Assembly (NCBI GenBank): GCA_021802745.1
Contig: JAJZRK010000036.1
Location: 1-18,693 of the forward strand
Length of the DNA stretch: 18,693 nucleotides
Reading direction: 5' to 3'
Origin: a bacterium
GTDB taxonomy: Bacteria; Gemmatimonadota; Gemmatimonadetes; Gemmatimonadales; Gemmatimonadaceae
The notes beneath the pieces are model-generated. The model saw only the letters and a list, made by a program, of their open reading frames with translations. It had not been told where the DNA came from and searched no databases. The translations under genes and the position numbers were made by a program. This document shows positions 7,540 to 15,466 of this stretch, piece after piece (the stretch's first letter is position 1; the number at the start of each line of letters is the position of its first letter).

Positions 7540-10500
7540 GTGTACGCCGAGCTGCACTGCCATTCCACGTTCTCCCTGCTCGACGGCGCCTCCGACCCGG
7601 AGCGTCTCGTGGAACGCGCGGTGGAATTGGGCATGCCGGCACTCGCGCTCACAGACCACGACGACCTCGGCGGCGCAGTGCGCTTTGCGACGGCGGCGAA
7701 GGAGGCGGGGGTGGCGGGGATCGTCGGGGTTGAGATCACGATGGAGGTGACGGTAGACGGAGCCGCCGTATCTACCGTCCACCGTCCACCGTCCACCGTC
7801 TCCCACCTCGTGCTCCTGGCCGAATCGCACACCGGCTACGCCAACCTCAGCTCGCTCATCACCCGCGCGCGGCTCGACAACCCCCGCGGCTCGCCGCGCG
7901 TCTCGCTCGACACGCTCGCGCAGCACGCCGACGGACTGTACGCCCTCACCGGCTGCGCGCGCGGCGCAGTGCCGCAGGCGCTGCTGCGCGCGGGGCGCGA
8001 CGCGGCGTGCGAGGCGCTCTCCACCCTGCTCGACATCTTCGGCCGGCGCGTCTCGGTGGAAGTGTGGGATCACGCGATCCCCGAGGAACGCGCGCTCGCG
8101 CGCGAACTCATTGCCGTGGCGGGCGCCCTCGACGTGCCGTGGGTGGTCACCAACGACGTGCACTATGCGCGCGCCACGCAGCGCATCGCACACGACGTGC
8201 TCTGCGCGCTGCGCCACGGCGAGACGCTCGCGTCCATGGGGACGCGCCTGCGCCCGAACGGCGAGTGGTACCTCAAGGGACACGCGCAGATGCGCCGCCG
8301 CTGGCAGGGCGACGAGGCCGGCATCACGCAGACCCTCGCCATCGCCGAGCGCTGCGCGTTCCGCCTGCAGGACCTCAAGCCGCGCCTGCCCCACTTCACG
8401 CTCCCCCCCGGCGTCACCGAAGACGAGTACCTCACGCGCCTCGTCGAGCTCGGCGCCGAGGAACGGTGGGGCTGGCAGCGCACGGCGCGGCACGACAAGC
8501 AGTTGGAACACGAACTCGCCCTCATCGCCAAGCTCGGGCTCGCCGGCTACTTCCTGATCGTCTGGGACATCGTGCGCTTCGCGCGCCGCGAGGGGATCCT
8601 CTGCCAGGGGCGCGGCTCGGCGGCCAACAGCGCCGTCTGCTACTGCCTTGGCATCACCGCGGTGGATCCCATCAAGCTCGAGCTGCTGTTCGAGCGGTTC
8701 CTCAGCGAGGAGCGCACCGAGGCGCCCGACATTGACATTGACTTCGCCCACCGCGACCGCGAGCGCGTGCTGCAGTACGTGTACGAGCGCTACGGGCGCG
8801 AGCACCCGGCGATGGTGTGCGAGCACATCACGTGGCGCGGGCGCAGCGCGGTGCGCGACGCGGCGCGCGTGCTCGGCTTCTCGCCGCAGCAGGCGGAGGA
8901 ATTTGCGCTCACGGCGGACCGGTTCTCGGCGCGGAGAACGGCGGAGGCGCTGCGGGCGACGATGGACGGAGCCGGCGTTCCGCTGGCGACGGCGGACGGT
9001 GGACGGTGGACGGTGGACAACGGCGGTGCTCAACCGTCTACCGTCTACCGTCCACCGTCGGACCCGTTCGCACCGGAAGTCGTTGATGTGCTCGGGCCAG
9101 CAAACTACTCCAAAGGTCTCGAAGCGCGCGACTTCGCCGACCGCCTCGGCCAGCAGTTCATGCCGGGGACGCAGGCGTATGCGAGGATGCGCGCGGAACG
9201 AGAGGTGAACAGGACAGTGACGGCAGACGGTGGACGGCAGACGGTGGACAACACGGACCCCGCGACATCTACCGTCCACCGTCCACCGTCCACCGTCAGC
9301 ATCCTCGCCGACATCGTCGAGTCCCTCCACGAAGCCCCCCGACACCGCGGCATCCACGTGGGCGGCTTCGTGCTCACCGAGCAGCCGCTGCGCACCATCG
9401 TCCCCATCGAGCCGGCGGCGATGGACGGGCGCACGGTGATCCAGTGGGAGAAGGACGACCTCGACCCCGTGGGGCTCGTGAAGATTGACCTGCTCGGCCT
9501 CGGCATGCTCACGCTGCTGCAGGACTGCATCAAGTACGTGCGCGCCACGCGCGGCGTCACCATTGACCTCGCCCAGCTCGACCTGCGCGACCAGGCGGTG
9601 TACGACGACCTCTGCAACGCCGACACGGTGGGCGTCTTCCAGGTGGAGAGCCGCGCGCAGATGAACACCCTGCCGCGCCTCAAGCCGCGCTGCTTCTACG
9701 ACCTCGTCGTCGAGGTGGCGCTCATTCGCCCGGGGCCCATTCAAGGCGAGATGGTGCATCCGTACCTGCGGCGCCGCGCCGGGGAAGAAGAGGTCACGTA
9801 TCCGCATCCGTCGCTCGAGCCGGTGCTCAAGCGCACGCTCGGCGTGCCGCTCTTCCAGGAGCAGGGAATGCAGGTGGCCATCGTCGCCGCCGGGTTCACC
9901 CCCGGCGAGGCCGACGTGCTGCGCAAGGCGATGGGGCACAAGCGCAGCCACCAGCGCATGGCCGCCATCTGCGAGAAGATGATCGCCGGCATGAAGGCCA
10001 ACGGCATCGCCGAGGACGTCGCCCAGCGCATTTACCAGCAGATCAACGCCTTCGCCGACTACGGCTTCCCCGAGAGCCACGCGGCGAGCTTCGCGCTCAT
10101 CGTGTACGCGAGCGCCTACCTGCGGCACTACTACCCCGCCGAATACCTGTGCGCGATCCTCAACGCCCAGCCGATGGGGTTCTACAGCGAGGGGACGCTG
10201 GTGGAGGACGCCAAGCGGCACGGCGTGAAAGTGCTCGGCGCCGACGTGACGCGGAGCGGATGGGATCACCAGATGATGTGCGCCGGCGGGAAGATCGTGC
10301 GGCCGCGGGATGGTGTGGTCTTCACGTCGGCAGAGAAACAACAGAGAGACAACAGAGAGACAACAGAGAGACAACAGAGCGCCCATCTCCCGTCTCCCAT
10401 CTCCCGTCTCCCATCTGCCCCTATCGTCCGCCTCGGCCTTCGCTCCATTCGAGGTCTGGGGCCCGACGCCCGCGACCGCATTGGCCGCGCGCGCGCGGGC

Positions 10501-11139
10501 GGCGCGTTCCGGTCCATGGACGATTTCGTGCAGCGCACGCGGCTCGACCGGCGGGCGCTGCGCCTGCTCGCCGAGTCGGGGGCGCTCGACGCGTTCGTGC
10601 GCGAGGAACCGCTGGCGCGGCGGCGGCGCGCGGCGCTGTGGAAGGTGCTCGAGGCGCAGCGCGGCAGCGGCGGGCCACTCGCGCTCTTTCCCGAGGTGGA
10701 GGTGCCGGCGTCGCTCCCCGCCTACACGGCGCCGGAACTCACCGAGGCCGACTACCGGCTCACCGGTGTGTCGCTGCACGGGCATCCCATGCGCCACCTG
10801 CGCGCCGTGCTCAAGCTCAACGACCTCGCCACCGCCAAGTCGCTGCTCGAGCACGGACGCGACGGCGCGCCGGTGGGGATGGCCGGGCTCGTCATCTGCC
10901 GGCAGCGCCCGGGGACGGCCAAGGGGTTCGTCTTCCTCACGCTCGAGGACGAAACCGGCATGGTGAACGTGGTGGTGACGCCGCAGGCGTTCGAGCGGCA
11001 GGCGCTGCTGATCTCGCGCACGCCGCTGCTCCTCGTGCGCGGCATCCTGCAGGTGGAGCAGCGCGTGGTGAACATCCGGGCGCGCGAGTTCTTCCCGCTC
11101 GAGGGAACCATCGAGGCGCGGTCGCACGATTACCACTAG
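7540..11139 (+). CDS. dnaE2: Error-prone DNA polymerase DnaE2 (ImuC) with four repeat-encoded insertions
   Basis: A C-family DNA polymerase alpha subunit of 1199 residues. The N-terminal PHP domain starts [17 protein letters not shown] and continues through [14 protein letters not shown]. The palm carries the catalytic aspartates in PDIDIDF (D397-D401) and [11 protein letters not shown] (D650). The finger region includes [13 protein letters not shown] and [17 protein letters not shown]-terminal OB-fold (about 1110-1185) ends in [12 protein letters not shown] and SHDYH, typical of DnaE2 rather than the replicative DnaE1. The GTG at 7540 was chosen because the conserved PHP strand begins there and an in-frame TGA lies at 7522; no Shine-Dalgarno sequence is visible. 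Residues about 71-87, 484-507, 561-586 and 932-959 are encoded by tandem-repeat insertions, which explains a length above the usual ~1030-1090. Homologues act in SOS-induced translesion synthesis, usually with ImuA/ImuB; neither partner is encoded here. All catalytic motifs are intact, so the gene is probably functional. Confidence 0.93.
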   Translation: MYAELHCHSTFSLLDGASDPERLVERAVELGMPALALTDHDDLGGAVRFATAAKEAGVAGIVGVEITMEVTVDGAAVSTVHRPPSTVSHLVLLAESHTGYANLSSLITRARLDNPRGSPRVSLDTLAQHADGLYALTGCARGAVPQALLRAGRDAACEALSTLLDIFGRRVSVEVWDHAIPEERALARELIAVAGALDVPWVVTNDVHYARATQRIAHDVLCALRHGETLASMGTRLRPNGEWYLKGHAQMRRRWQGDEAGITQTLAIAERCAFRLQDLKPRLPHFTLPPGVTEDEYLTRLVELGAEERWGWQRTARHDKQLEHELALIAKLGLAGYFLIVWDIVRFARREGILCQGRGSAANSAVCYCLGITAVDPIKLELLFERFLSEERTEAPDIDIDFAHRDRERVLQYVYERYGREHPAMVCEHITWRGRSAVRDAARVLGFSPQQAEEFALTADRFSARRTAEALRATMDGAGVPLATADGGRWTVDNGGAQPSTVYRPPSDPFAPEVVDVLGPANYSKGLEARDFADRLGQQFMPGTQAYARMRAEREVNRTVTADGGRQTVDNTDPATSTVHRPPSTVSILADIVESLHEAPRHRGIHVGGFVLTEQPLRTIVPIEPAAMDGRTVIQWEKDDLDPVGLVKIDLLGLGMLTLLQDCIKYVRATRGVTIDLAQLDLRDQAVYDDLCNADTVGVFQVESRAQMNTLPRLKPRCFYDLVVEVALIRPGPIQGEMVHPYLRRRAGEEEVTYPHPSLEPVLKRTLGVPLFQEQGMQVAIVAAGFTPGEADVLRKAMGHKRSHQRMAAICEKMIAGMKANGIAEDVAQRIYQQINAFADYGFPESHAASFALIVYASAYLRHYYPAEYLCAILNAQPMGFYSEGTLVEDAKRHGVKVLGADVTRSGWDHQMMCAGGKIVRPRDGVVFTSAEKQQRDNRETTERQQSAHLPSPISRLPSAPIVRLGLRSIRGLGPDARDRIGRARAGGAFRSMDDFVQRTRLDRRALRLLAESGALDAFVREEPLARRRRAALWKVLEAQRGSGGPLALFPEVEVPASLPAYTAPELTEADYRLTGVSLHGHPMRHLRAVLKLNDLATAKSLLEHGRDGAPVGMAGLVICRQRPGTAKGFVFLTLEDETGMVNVVVTPQAFERQALLISRTPLLLVRGILQVEQRVVNIRAREFFPLEGTIEARSHDYH
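7749..7800. repeat. Heptamer hairpin insertion 1 in dnaE2
   Basis: GACGGTAGA (7749-7757) pairs with TCTACCGTC (7771-7779) around a 13-base loop. The right side continues as heptamers of the form CACCGTC to 7800. It encodes [17 protein letters not shown], inserted between the PHP-domain strand GVEITMEV and HLVLLAES, segments normally close together in DnaE2. Confidence 0.8.
8988..9059. repeat. Heptamer hairpin insertion 2 in dnaE2
   Basis: The left arm (8988-9018) is tandem GGACGGT units; the right arm (9033-9059) is tandem units of ACCGTCT or ACCGTCC. The arms are complementary apart from G-to-A or T changes in single positions, around a 14-base loop. The 72 bp encode [20 protein letters not shown] followed by RPPS. 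Confidence 0.85.
9219..9297. repeat. Heptamer hairpin insertion 3 in dnaE2
   Basis: The left arm (9219-9249) alternates GACGGCA and GACGGTG units; the right arm (9268-9297) is a TCTACCGTC start followed by CACCGTC units. Arms pair with a few mismatches around an 18-base loop. The 31 bases 9267-9297 are identical to 7770-7800 in insertion 1. It encodes [11 protein letters not shown] and [10 protein letters not shown], just before the conserved [12 protein letters not shown] block. Confidence 0.85.
10335..10416. repeat. Composite 11-mer and 7-mer repeat insertion 4 in dnaE2
   Basis: Three full and one partial copies of ACAACAGAGAG (10338-10379) are followed by alternating ATCTCCC and GTCTCCC heptamers (10385-10416). 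The arms share only GAGAC/GTCTC complementarity, so a strong hairpin is not expected. The stretch encodes [15 protein letters not shown] and [11 protein letters not shown] between VVFTSA and [13 protein letters not shown], which are near neighbours in other DnaE2 proteins. Confidence 0.85.
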
Positions 11140-11211
11140 CACGCACCGCGTCGCTTCCATAACCCCGCGCCAAACCCCACATTTCGCGAATACCCCCCTG
11201 CCGGTCCTCCA

Positions 11212-11763
11212 ATGACGACGCCCCCCGATGGATTGGCCAAGGCCACGCTGGCCGGCGGCTGCTTCTGGTGCCTCGAAGCGGCCTTCGAACGGTTGCGCGG
11301 CGTCCATGCCGTGAAGAGCGGCTACGCGGGCGGCCAGCGGCCGAACCCGACGTACGAGCAGGTCTGCACCGGCGTGACCGGCCATGCGGAAGTGGTGCAG
11401 GTCACGTACGACCCGCGCGAGATCTCGTACCGCGATCTCCTCGAGGTCTTCTTCACCATCCACGATCCCACGCAGCTCAACCGTCAGGGGCCGGACGTCG
11501 GCACGCAGTACCGCTCGGCGATCTTCCCGCACACGCCCGAACAGGAAGCCGAGGCGCGCGCGGTGATCGAGCTGTTCGTCCGCGACACCGTGTACGACCT
11601 TCCCATTGTCACCACCGTCGAACCGAACGCCACGTTCTGGCCGGCGGAGACGAACCATGACCGCTACTACCGCCGCCATCCGTTCCAGCCGTATTGCCTC
11701 GCGGTCATTTCGCCAAAGATCTCGAAGCTGCGCGCCAAGCATGCCGACAAGATGCGTGAGTGA
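11212..11763 (+). CDS. msrA: Peptide methionine sulfoxide reductase MsrA
   Basis: This 183-residue protein reduces the S-epimer of methionine sulfoxide in oxidised proteins and free amino acid, in the cytoplasm. The catalytic motif GGCFWCLE places the nucleophilic Cys at residue 17. SGYAGG, TGHAEVVQVTYDP, FFTIHDPTQLNRQGPDVGTQYRSAIF and HDRYYRRHPFQPYC are all standard MsrA signatures, and the length is typical. The second Cys in QPYC can serve as a resolving residue. No MsrB is fused or adjacent. The ATG at 11212 is 72 bp after the dnaE2 stop; no good Shine-Dalgarno sequence is visible. Being downstream of an error-prone polymerase, it may share a stress context, but operon membership is not shown. 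Confidence 0.95.
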   Translation: MTTPPDGLAKATLAGGCFWCLEAAFERLRGVHAVKSGYAGGQRPNPTYEQVCTGVTGHAEVVQVTYDPREISYRDLLEVFFTIHDPTQLNRQGPDVGTQYRSAIFPHTPEQEAEARAVIELFVRDTVYDLPIVTTVEPNATFWPAETNHDRYYRRHPFQPYCLAVISPKISKLRAKHADKMRE

Positions 11764-11788
11764 GGCGACGCCGCCGATGCGCCGCTGA

Positions 11789-11807
11789 GGCGACGCGACC
11801 GGTCGCC
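11789..11807. terminator. GC-rich hairpin after msrA
   Basis: GGCGAC (11789-11794) pairs with GTCGCC (11802-11807), and the centre contains the perfect 12-bp palindrome GCGACCGGTCGC (11795-11806), giving two competing folds. It lies 25 bases past the msrA stop without a U-tract, so a terminator role is only possible. Confidence 0.3.
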
Positions 11808-11862
11808 GCTCACCGGTGACCGCGGTAGATTCGCACACGCACCCGGAACGGAGTACCCCACG

Positions 11863-12369
11863 ATGTACCGCTCGCTTGACGACTTCGCCTCGGCCTGGGC
11901 CCAGGAATCGGAGAGCACCCTCAAGGTGCTGCGCGCGCTCACCGACGCGTCGCTCGCGCAGCCGGTCGTTCCTGGCGGACGCACACTCGGCTTCCTTGCG
12001 TGGCACATCACCTGTTCGCTCACCGAGATTGGCACCCATGCGGCGCTCGACGTGCCGGGACCCACGGAGCAGACGTACGCCGCCGTGCCGGCCCATGCGG
12101 CGGACATCGCCGCGCAGTACGAGCGGTCCGCCGCCGCGCTGCTCGCCGCCGTGCGCGCCACATGGACCGATGCCCAGCTTGACGGCACGATCCCGATGTA
12201 TGGCGAGCAGTGGACGCGAGGATTCGTGCTCACGGTCCTGATGAACCACCAGTGGCATCATCGCGGCCAGATGACCGTGCTCATGCGCCAGGCCGGACTG
12301 TCGGTGCCCGGCGTCTGCGGCCCGTCGCGCGAAGAGTGGGCCGCGATAGGCAGGGATCCACAACCGTGA
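11863..12369 (+). CDS. DinB-fold putative metal-dependent protein
   Basis: This 168-residue protein has the four-helix DinB/YfiT-like fold pattern. The three putative metal-ligand histidines are H48 (LAWHI), H129 and H133 (MNHQWHHRGQMTVLMRQAG), the classic DinB signature. DinB-superfamily members include bacillithiol and mycothiol transferases, but most are of unknown substrate. A GGAG about 9 bases before the ATG supports the start. The gene is the first of a closely spaced rightward series; the next gene begins 7 bases after its stop. Catalytic function cannot be assigned from the sequence. Confidence 0.88.
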   Translation: MYRSLDDFASAWAQESESTLKVLRALTDASLAQPVVPGGRTLGFLAWHITCSLTEIGTHAALDVPGPTEQTYAAVPAHAADIAAQYERSAAALLAAVRATWTDAQLDGTIPMYGEQWTRGFVLTVLMNHQWHHRGQMTVLMRQAGLSVPGVCGPSREEWAAIGRDPQP

Positions 12370-12376
12370 GTGCCTG

Positions 12377-12730
12377 ATGTACGAACACCATAGCGCCCCG
12401 CTGCTGCCGCGGCACCTCTTCTGGAGGCGCATGCTGCAGCACGGCGGCGTGGCGGCGGCCATGATTGCCGTGTCGCTCGCCGCCGGCACCGTTGGCTATC
12501 ACGTGCTCGGTGAACTCGCCTGGGTGGATGCCTTCGAGAACGCCTCCATGATCCTCGGCGGCATGGGGCCGGTGGACCCGATCACGGAGACGAGCGGCAA
12601 ACTCTTCGCGTCGTTCTACGCGCTCTACTCGGGCGTCATCTTCCTCGTCATTGCCGGCGTGCTGTTCACGCCAGTCCTCCACCGGGTGATGCACCACTTC
12701 CACCTCGACCGGAACGGACGATCGAAGTGA
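12377..12730 (+). CDS. Small two-helix membrane protein with channel-like layout
   Basis: A 117-residue protein with two hydrophobic helices (about 22-45 and 78-104) separated by an amphipathic, re-entrant-looking segment AFENASMILGGMGPVDPIT. The order helix, pore-like segment, helix recalls two-helix potassium-channel pores, but the TVGYG selectivity filter is absent, and GGMGPVD occupies its place. The C-terminus is rich in histidine (HRVMHHFHLD), which could bind metal. I do not recognise a characterised family. Its TGA overlaps the GTG start of the downstream transporter (GTGA), so the two proteins are probably made in a coupled fashion and may work together. Confidence 0.72.
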   Translation: MYEHHSAPLLPRHLFWRRMLQHGGVAAAMIAVSLAAGTVGYHVLGELAWVDAFENASMILGGMGPVDPITETSGKLFASFYALYSGVIFLVIAGVLFTPVLHRVMHHFHLDRNGRSK

Positions 12731-13932
12731 CGGCGCCACCTACTGCGCGCGTCGCCCCGCTGCGCGTCCTCGCCGGCGCCGCCTTTCTCATGGCGACGTC
12801 GGCCATCGGCCCCGGCTTCCTCACGCAAACCGCGGCCTTCACCGCCCAGCTCGGCGCAAGCTTCGGCTTCGCTATCCTGTTGTCGGTGCTCTTCGACCTC
12901 GGCGCCCAGCTCAACATCTGGCGCGTGCTCACGGTGAGCGGGCGCCGCGCCCAGGACGTGGCGAATATCGTGGTGCCGGGCCTCGGGCACTTGCTCGCGT
13001 TCCTCGTCGTGCTTGGCGGCCTCGCCTTCAACGTCGGCAACGTGGCCGGGGCTGGCCTTGGCCTCAACGTGATCTTCGGCCTCGATGTGCGCACGGGGGC
13101 GGTGCTGAGCGCCGCGCTCGCCATCGCGATCTTCCTCGTCAAGGAGGCCGGGCGCGCGATGGACCGGTTCACTGTCGCCCTCGGTTTCGTGATGGTCGCG
13201 CTGTCGGCGTACGTGGCCATTGCCTCGGCGCCGCCGCTCGCCGAGGCCGCCCTGCGCAGCGTCGTGCCCGAGCGCATTGCGCCCCTCAGCATCATCACGA
13301 TCGTCGGCGGCACGGTGGGCGGGTACATCACCTTCGCCGGTGCGCACCGCCTGCTCGACGCCGGCGTCAGCGGCACGGGGGCGGTGCGCACCGTCACGTA
13401 CTCGGCGACGAGCGCTATTCTCATCGCGTCGCTCATGCGCGTGGTGCTCTTTCTGGGCGCGCTCGGCGTCGTATCGCACGGCATGCAGCTCGACCCGCAG
13501 AACCCCCCCGCCTCGGTCTTCCGGCTTGCCGCGGGCGAGGTCGGCTATCGCGTCTTCGGCGTGGTAATGTGGTCGGCGGCCATCACGTCGGTGGTGGGCT
13601 CGGCCTATACCTCGGTGTCATTTCTGCGCGGCCTGCTGCCGCGCGCCGAGGAACGCTGGTCGTGGCTCGTCATCGGCTTCATTGTGCTCTCGACGGCGGT
13701 GTTCGTCACCGTGGGACGCCCGGTGAAGGTGCTGATTCTCGTCGGGGCGTTGAATGGCTTGATTCTGCCCCTGTCGCTGGGCACAATGCTCGTGGCGGCA
13801 AACCGCGTGGCCGTGGTCGGCGACTACCGTCACCCGAAATCGCTGACTCTCGGCGGGGCGCTCGTCACCCTCGCAATGGCGTGGCTGAGCGTGCAGACGC
13901 TGATTAATGAAGTGCCTGCGCTGATTCGCTGA
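12727..13932 (+). CDS. NRAMP-clan transporter, YcsG-like
   Basis: A 401-residue integral membrane protein with about eleven helices. The first helix reads SAIGPGFLTQTAAF where metal-transporting NRAMP proteins have the DPGN motif, and the sixth helix reads YITFAGAH (about 200-207) where they have a Met-Pro-His metal site. The pattern SAIGPGFLTQ and GAQLNIWRVL with LAFNVGNVAGAGLGLN closely matches my memory of Bacillus YcsG, which lies next to 5-oxoprolinase genes. Manganese or iron transport should therefore not be assumed; the substrate is unknown. No pxpA/B/C-type genes are nearby. The GTG start at 12727 overlaps the stop of the preceding two-helix protein gene. Family placement is firm, substrate is not. 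Confidence 0.85.
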   Translation: MTAPPTARVAPLRVLAGAAFLMATSAIGPGFLTQTAAFTAQLGASFGFAILLSVLFDLGAQLNIWRVLTVSGRRAQDVANIVVPGLGHLLAFLVVLGGLAFNVGNVAGAGLGLNVIFGLDVRTGAVLSAALAIAIFLVKEAGRAMDRFTVALGFVMVALSAYVAIASAPPLAEAALRSVVPERIAPLSIITIVGGTVGGYITFAGAHRLLDAGVSGTGAVRTVTYSATSAILIASLMRVVLFLGALGVVSHGMQLDPQNPPASVFRLAAGEVGYRVFGVVMWSAAITSVVGSAYTSVSFLRGLLPRAEERWSWLVIGFIVLSTAVFVTVGRPVKVLILVGALNGLILPLSLGTMLVAANRVAVVGDYRHPKSLTLGGALVTLAMAWLSVQTLINEVPALIR

Positions 13933-14002
13933 TTCGCCGCCAGTTCCCGATGCTGGGCACAACTTGCTTGACCACACGCACCGCTCCACCGAGGAATGAC
14001 TC

Positions 14003-14521
14003 ATGAGCACGCCCCCGATTGCCGCTCACTTGCACGCGCTGCTCGGCCGTGAACTGCGCGCGCTGCGCCGCGAACTGGAAGCGTATCCCAGCGATGACGC
14101 CGTCTGGGCCGTGTCGCCCGGCATCTCGAATTCGTGCGGGACGCTCGTGCTGCACCTCGCGGGGAATCTTCGCCTCTACGTGGGCCACGTCATCGGCGGC
14201 ATTGCGTACGAACGCGACCGCCCGCGCGAATTTTCGGCACGCGGGCTTTCGCGCGCCGAACTCCGGCGCGAACTCGACCTGACCATTGAGGCGGTGGAGC
14301 GGGCGCTGCCACTTCTCACGGCCGAGACGCTCGCCAGCGAGTTTCCGCAGGCCATTGGCACGGTGCGCGTGAACACGCAGGAGTTCCTGCTGCACTGCGC
14401 CGTGCACCTGGGTTATCACCTCGGCCAGGTGGACTACCATCGTCGCCTGACGACGGGGCAGCCGACGACGGTGGCGACCGTTGCGCCGTCGGAACTCTCG
14501 AGCGCGCGACCGGCTACGTAA
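14003..14521 (+). CDS. DinB/DUF1572-family protein
   Basis: This 172-residue protein has the DUF1572 branch of the DinB fold. Histidines H51 (LVLHLAGNLRLYVGH), H135 and H139 (HCAVHLGYHLGQVDYHRRL) fit the metal site. The segment IGGIAYERDRPREFSARGLSRAEL is characteristic of DUF1572-like proteins. A GAGGA 8 bases before the ATG gives a good ribosome-binding site. Its stop overlaps the next gene's start by one base (TAATG), so both are translated together. It is distinct in sequence from the DinB protein at 11.9 kb, so a recent tandem duplication is unlikely. Substrate unknown. Confidence 0.85.
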   Translation: MSTPPIAAHLHALLGRELRALRRELEAYPSDDAVWAVSPGISNSCGTLVLHLAGNLRLYVGHVIGGIAYERDRPREFSARGLSRAELRRELDLTIEAVERALPLLTAETLASEFPQAIGTVRVNTQEFLLHCAVHLGYHLGQVDYHRRLTTGQPTTVATVAPSELSSARPAT

Positions 14522-15462
14522 TGCGCCTGCCGCGCGTGACCATCCCGCCGCCAAGCGACTGGGTGATCCTTGGCCGGCCGCTGGGTGAGTGGATCTTCCT
14601 GGCATTGATGACCGCGCAGGGTGTCAACTCGCTATATCAGGCGGCTGGGAACAGCGTGGACGGTGCCGCTGAGCGGTACACGGTGGCTGGGCAGATGTTC
14701 ATCGGCGTGTCGGCTGTCGGCGTCGTTGTCTCGACCCTCCTCGGCTTGAGGATCGGCCTGCGACTGCTGTGGCTGTTTGCGTTCTCCGCCTGCTTCACGG
14801 TAGCAGTGGCGACCGGGGGAGTCGGAGGGGCGCCGCCGAGCGACGTGTTCATCGCCACGCTTGGCGCGGCGCTGCTGTGCGCAGGGATTGTCTGGTATGG
14901 CCGGCGGCGGCTGCACGCCGCCGTCACCAAGCGCATCTGGCCCACCGTGCTCGCCGATCACTCGGCGGCCGCGGACGAGTTCGCCACAACGATCAGCCAT
15001 CTCACGCCCGCGCAGTGGGCCGCGCGAGCGCACGCCGAGGCGTGGTCGCCGGCCGAGATCACCGACCATCTTGCCCGCACCTACTCGCAGTATGCCGGCG
15101 AGTCGCGCGGCAAGAACTCGCTGCGCATTCGCCTGCGATGGCCGCGCCTGCTACTCGCGCGTGCCTTCGTGAAGCCGCGCCTGCTGCGAGGGGCGCCGTT
15201 TCCCAAGGCCAAGGCGCCGCGCCCCCTGCGCCCGGGGGCGGGCCCCGAGACACCGGCCGACGGCGTGGCGCTCTTACGCGCCACGGGTGCCGCCTGTGTG
15301 CGCGACCTGACCATCCTCGCCGAGCGCCGGCCGCATCGCCAGCTGGTGCATCCGTATCTGGGCCCGCTGCCGCTGTACGACATGGTGCGGTTCGCGGCGC
15401 AGCACGTCCGTCATCATCATCGGCAGCTGCTCGCGATCATCGCGGCGGCGCCGAAGGAGTGA
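14521..15462 (+). CDS. Membrane-anchored DinB-fold protein (fusion)
   Basis: A 313-residue protein. The N-terminal third has about four hydrophobic helices (about 24-42, 57-76, 80-98 and 109-126). After a basic stretch GRRRLHAAVTKR, residues about 140-310 resemble a DinB_2 domain: DHSAAADEFATTISHLTPAQW, H183 in ITDHLARTY, and H295/H299 in FAAQHVRHHHRQLL. The DinB domain would face the cytoplasm if four helices are right. DinB proteins are usually soluble, so the membrane fusion is uncommon. The ATG overlaps the stop of the upstream DUF1572 gene by one base, and the Tat-exported isomerase begins 4 bases after its stop. Function unknown. Confidence 0.75.
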   Translation: MRLPRVTIPPPSDWVILGRPLGEWIFLALMTAQGVNSLYQAAGNSVDGAAERYTVAGQMFIGVSAVGVVVSTLLGLRIGLRLLWLFAFSACFTVAVATGGVGGAPPSDVFIATLGAALLCAGIVWYGRRRLHAAVTKRIWPTVLADHSAAADEFATTISHLTPAQWAARAHAEAWSPAEITDHLARTYSQYAGESRGKNSLRIRLRWPRLLLARAFVKPRLLRGAPFPKAKAPRPLRPGAGPETPADGVALLRATGAACVRDLTILAERRPHRQLVHPYLGPLPLYDMVRFAAQHVRHHHRQLLAIIAAAPKE

Positions 15463-15466
15463 CCGC

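Noticed and set aside
8988..9297. CRISPR-like array
   Set aside because: Units are 7 bp and directly tandem, without unique spacers of constant length, and they lie in a coding frame.
7462..12489. Very long open frame of 1675 codons on the minus strand
   Set aside because: It lies antisense to dnaE2, msrA and a DinB gene, all with clear family motifs. It is open because of high GC and because the repeat insertions contain no stops on either strand. It has no recognisable domain and is rich in Arg, His and Ala as shadows usually are.
12727..13932. Manganese/iron transporter MntH
   Set aside because: The NRAMP fold is recognisable, but the DPGN and Met-Pro-His metal-site motifs are replaced, so a metal-transport name is not justified.
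12625..14605. Minus-strand open frames opposite the YcsG-like and DUF1572 genes
   Set aside because: They are composition shadows without motifs, and the plus-strand genes have good starts, overlaps and family signatures.
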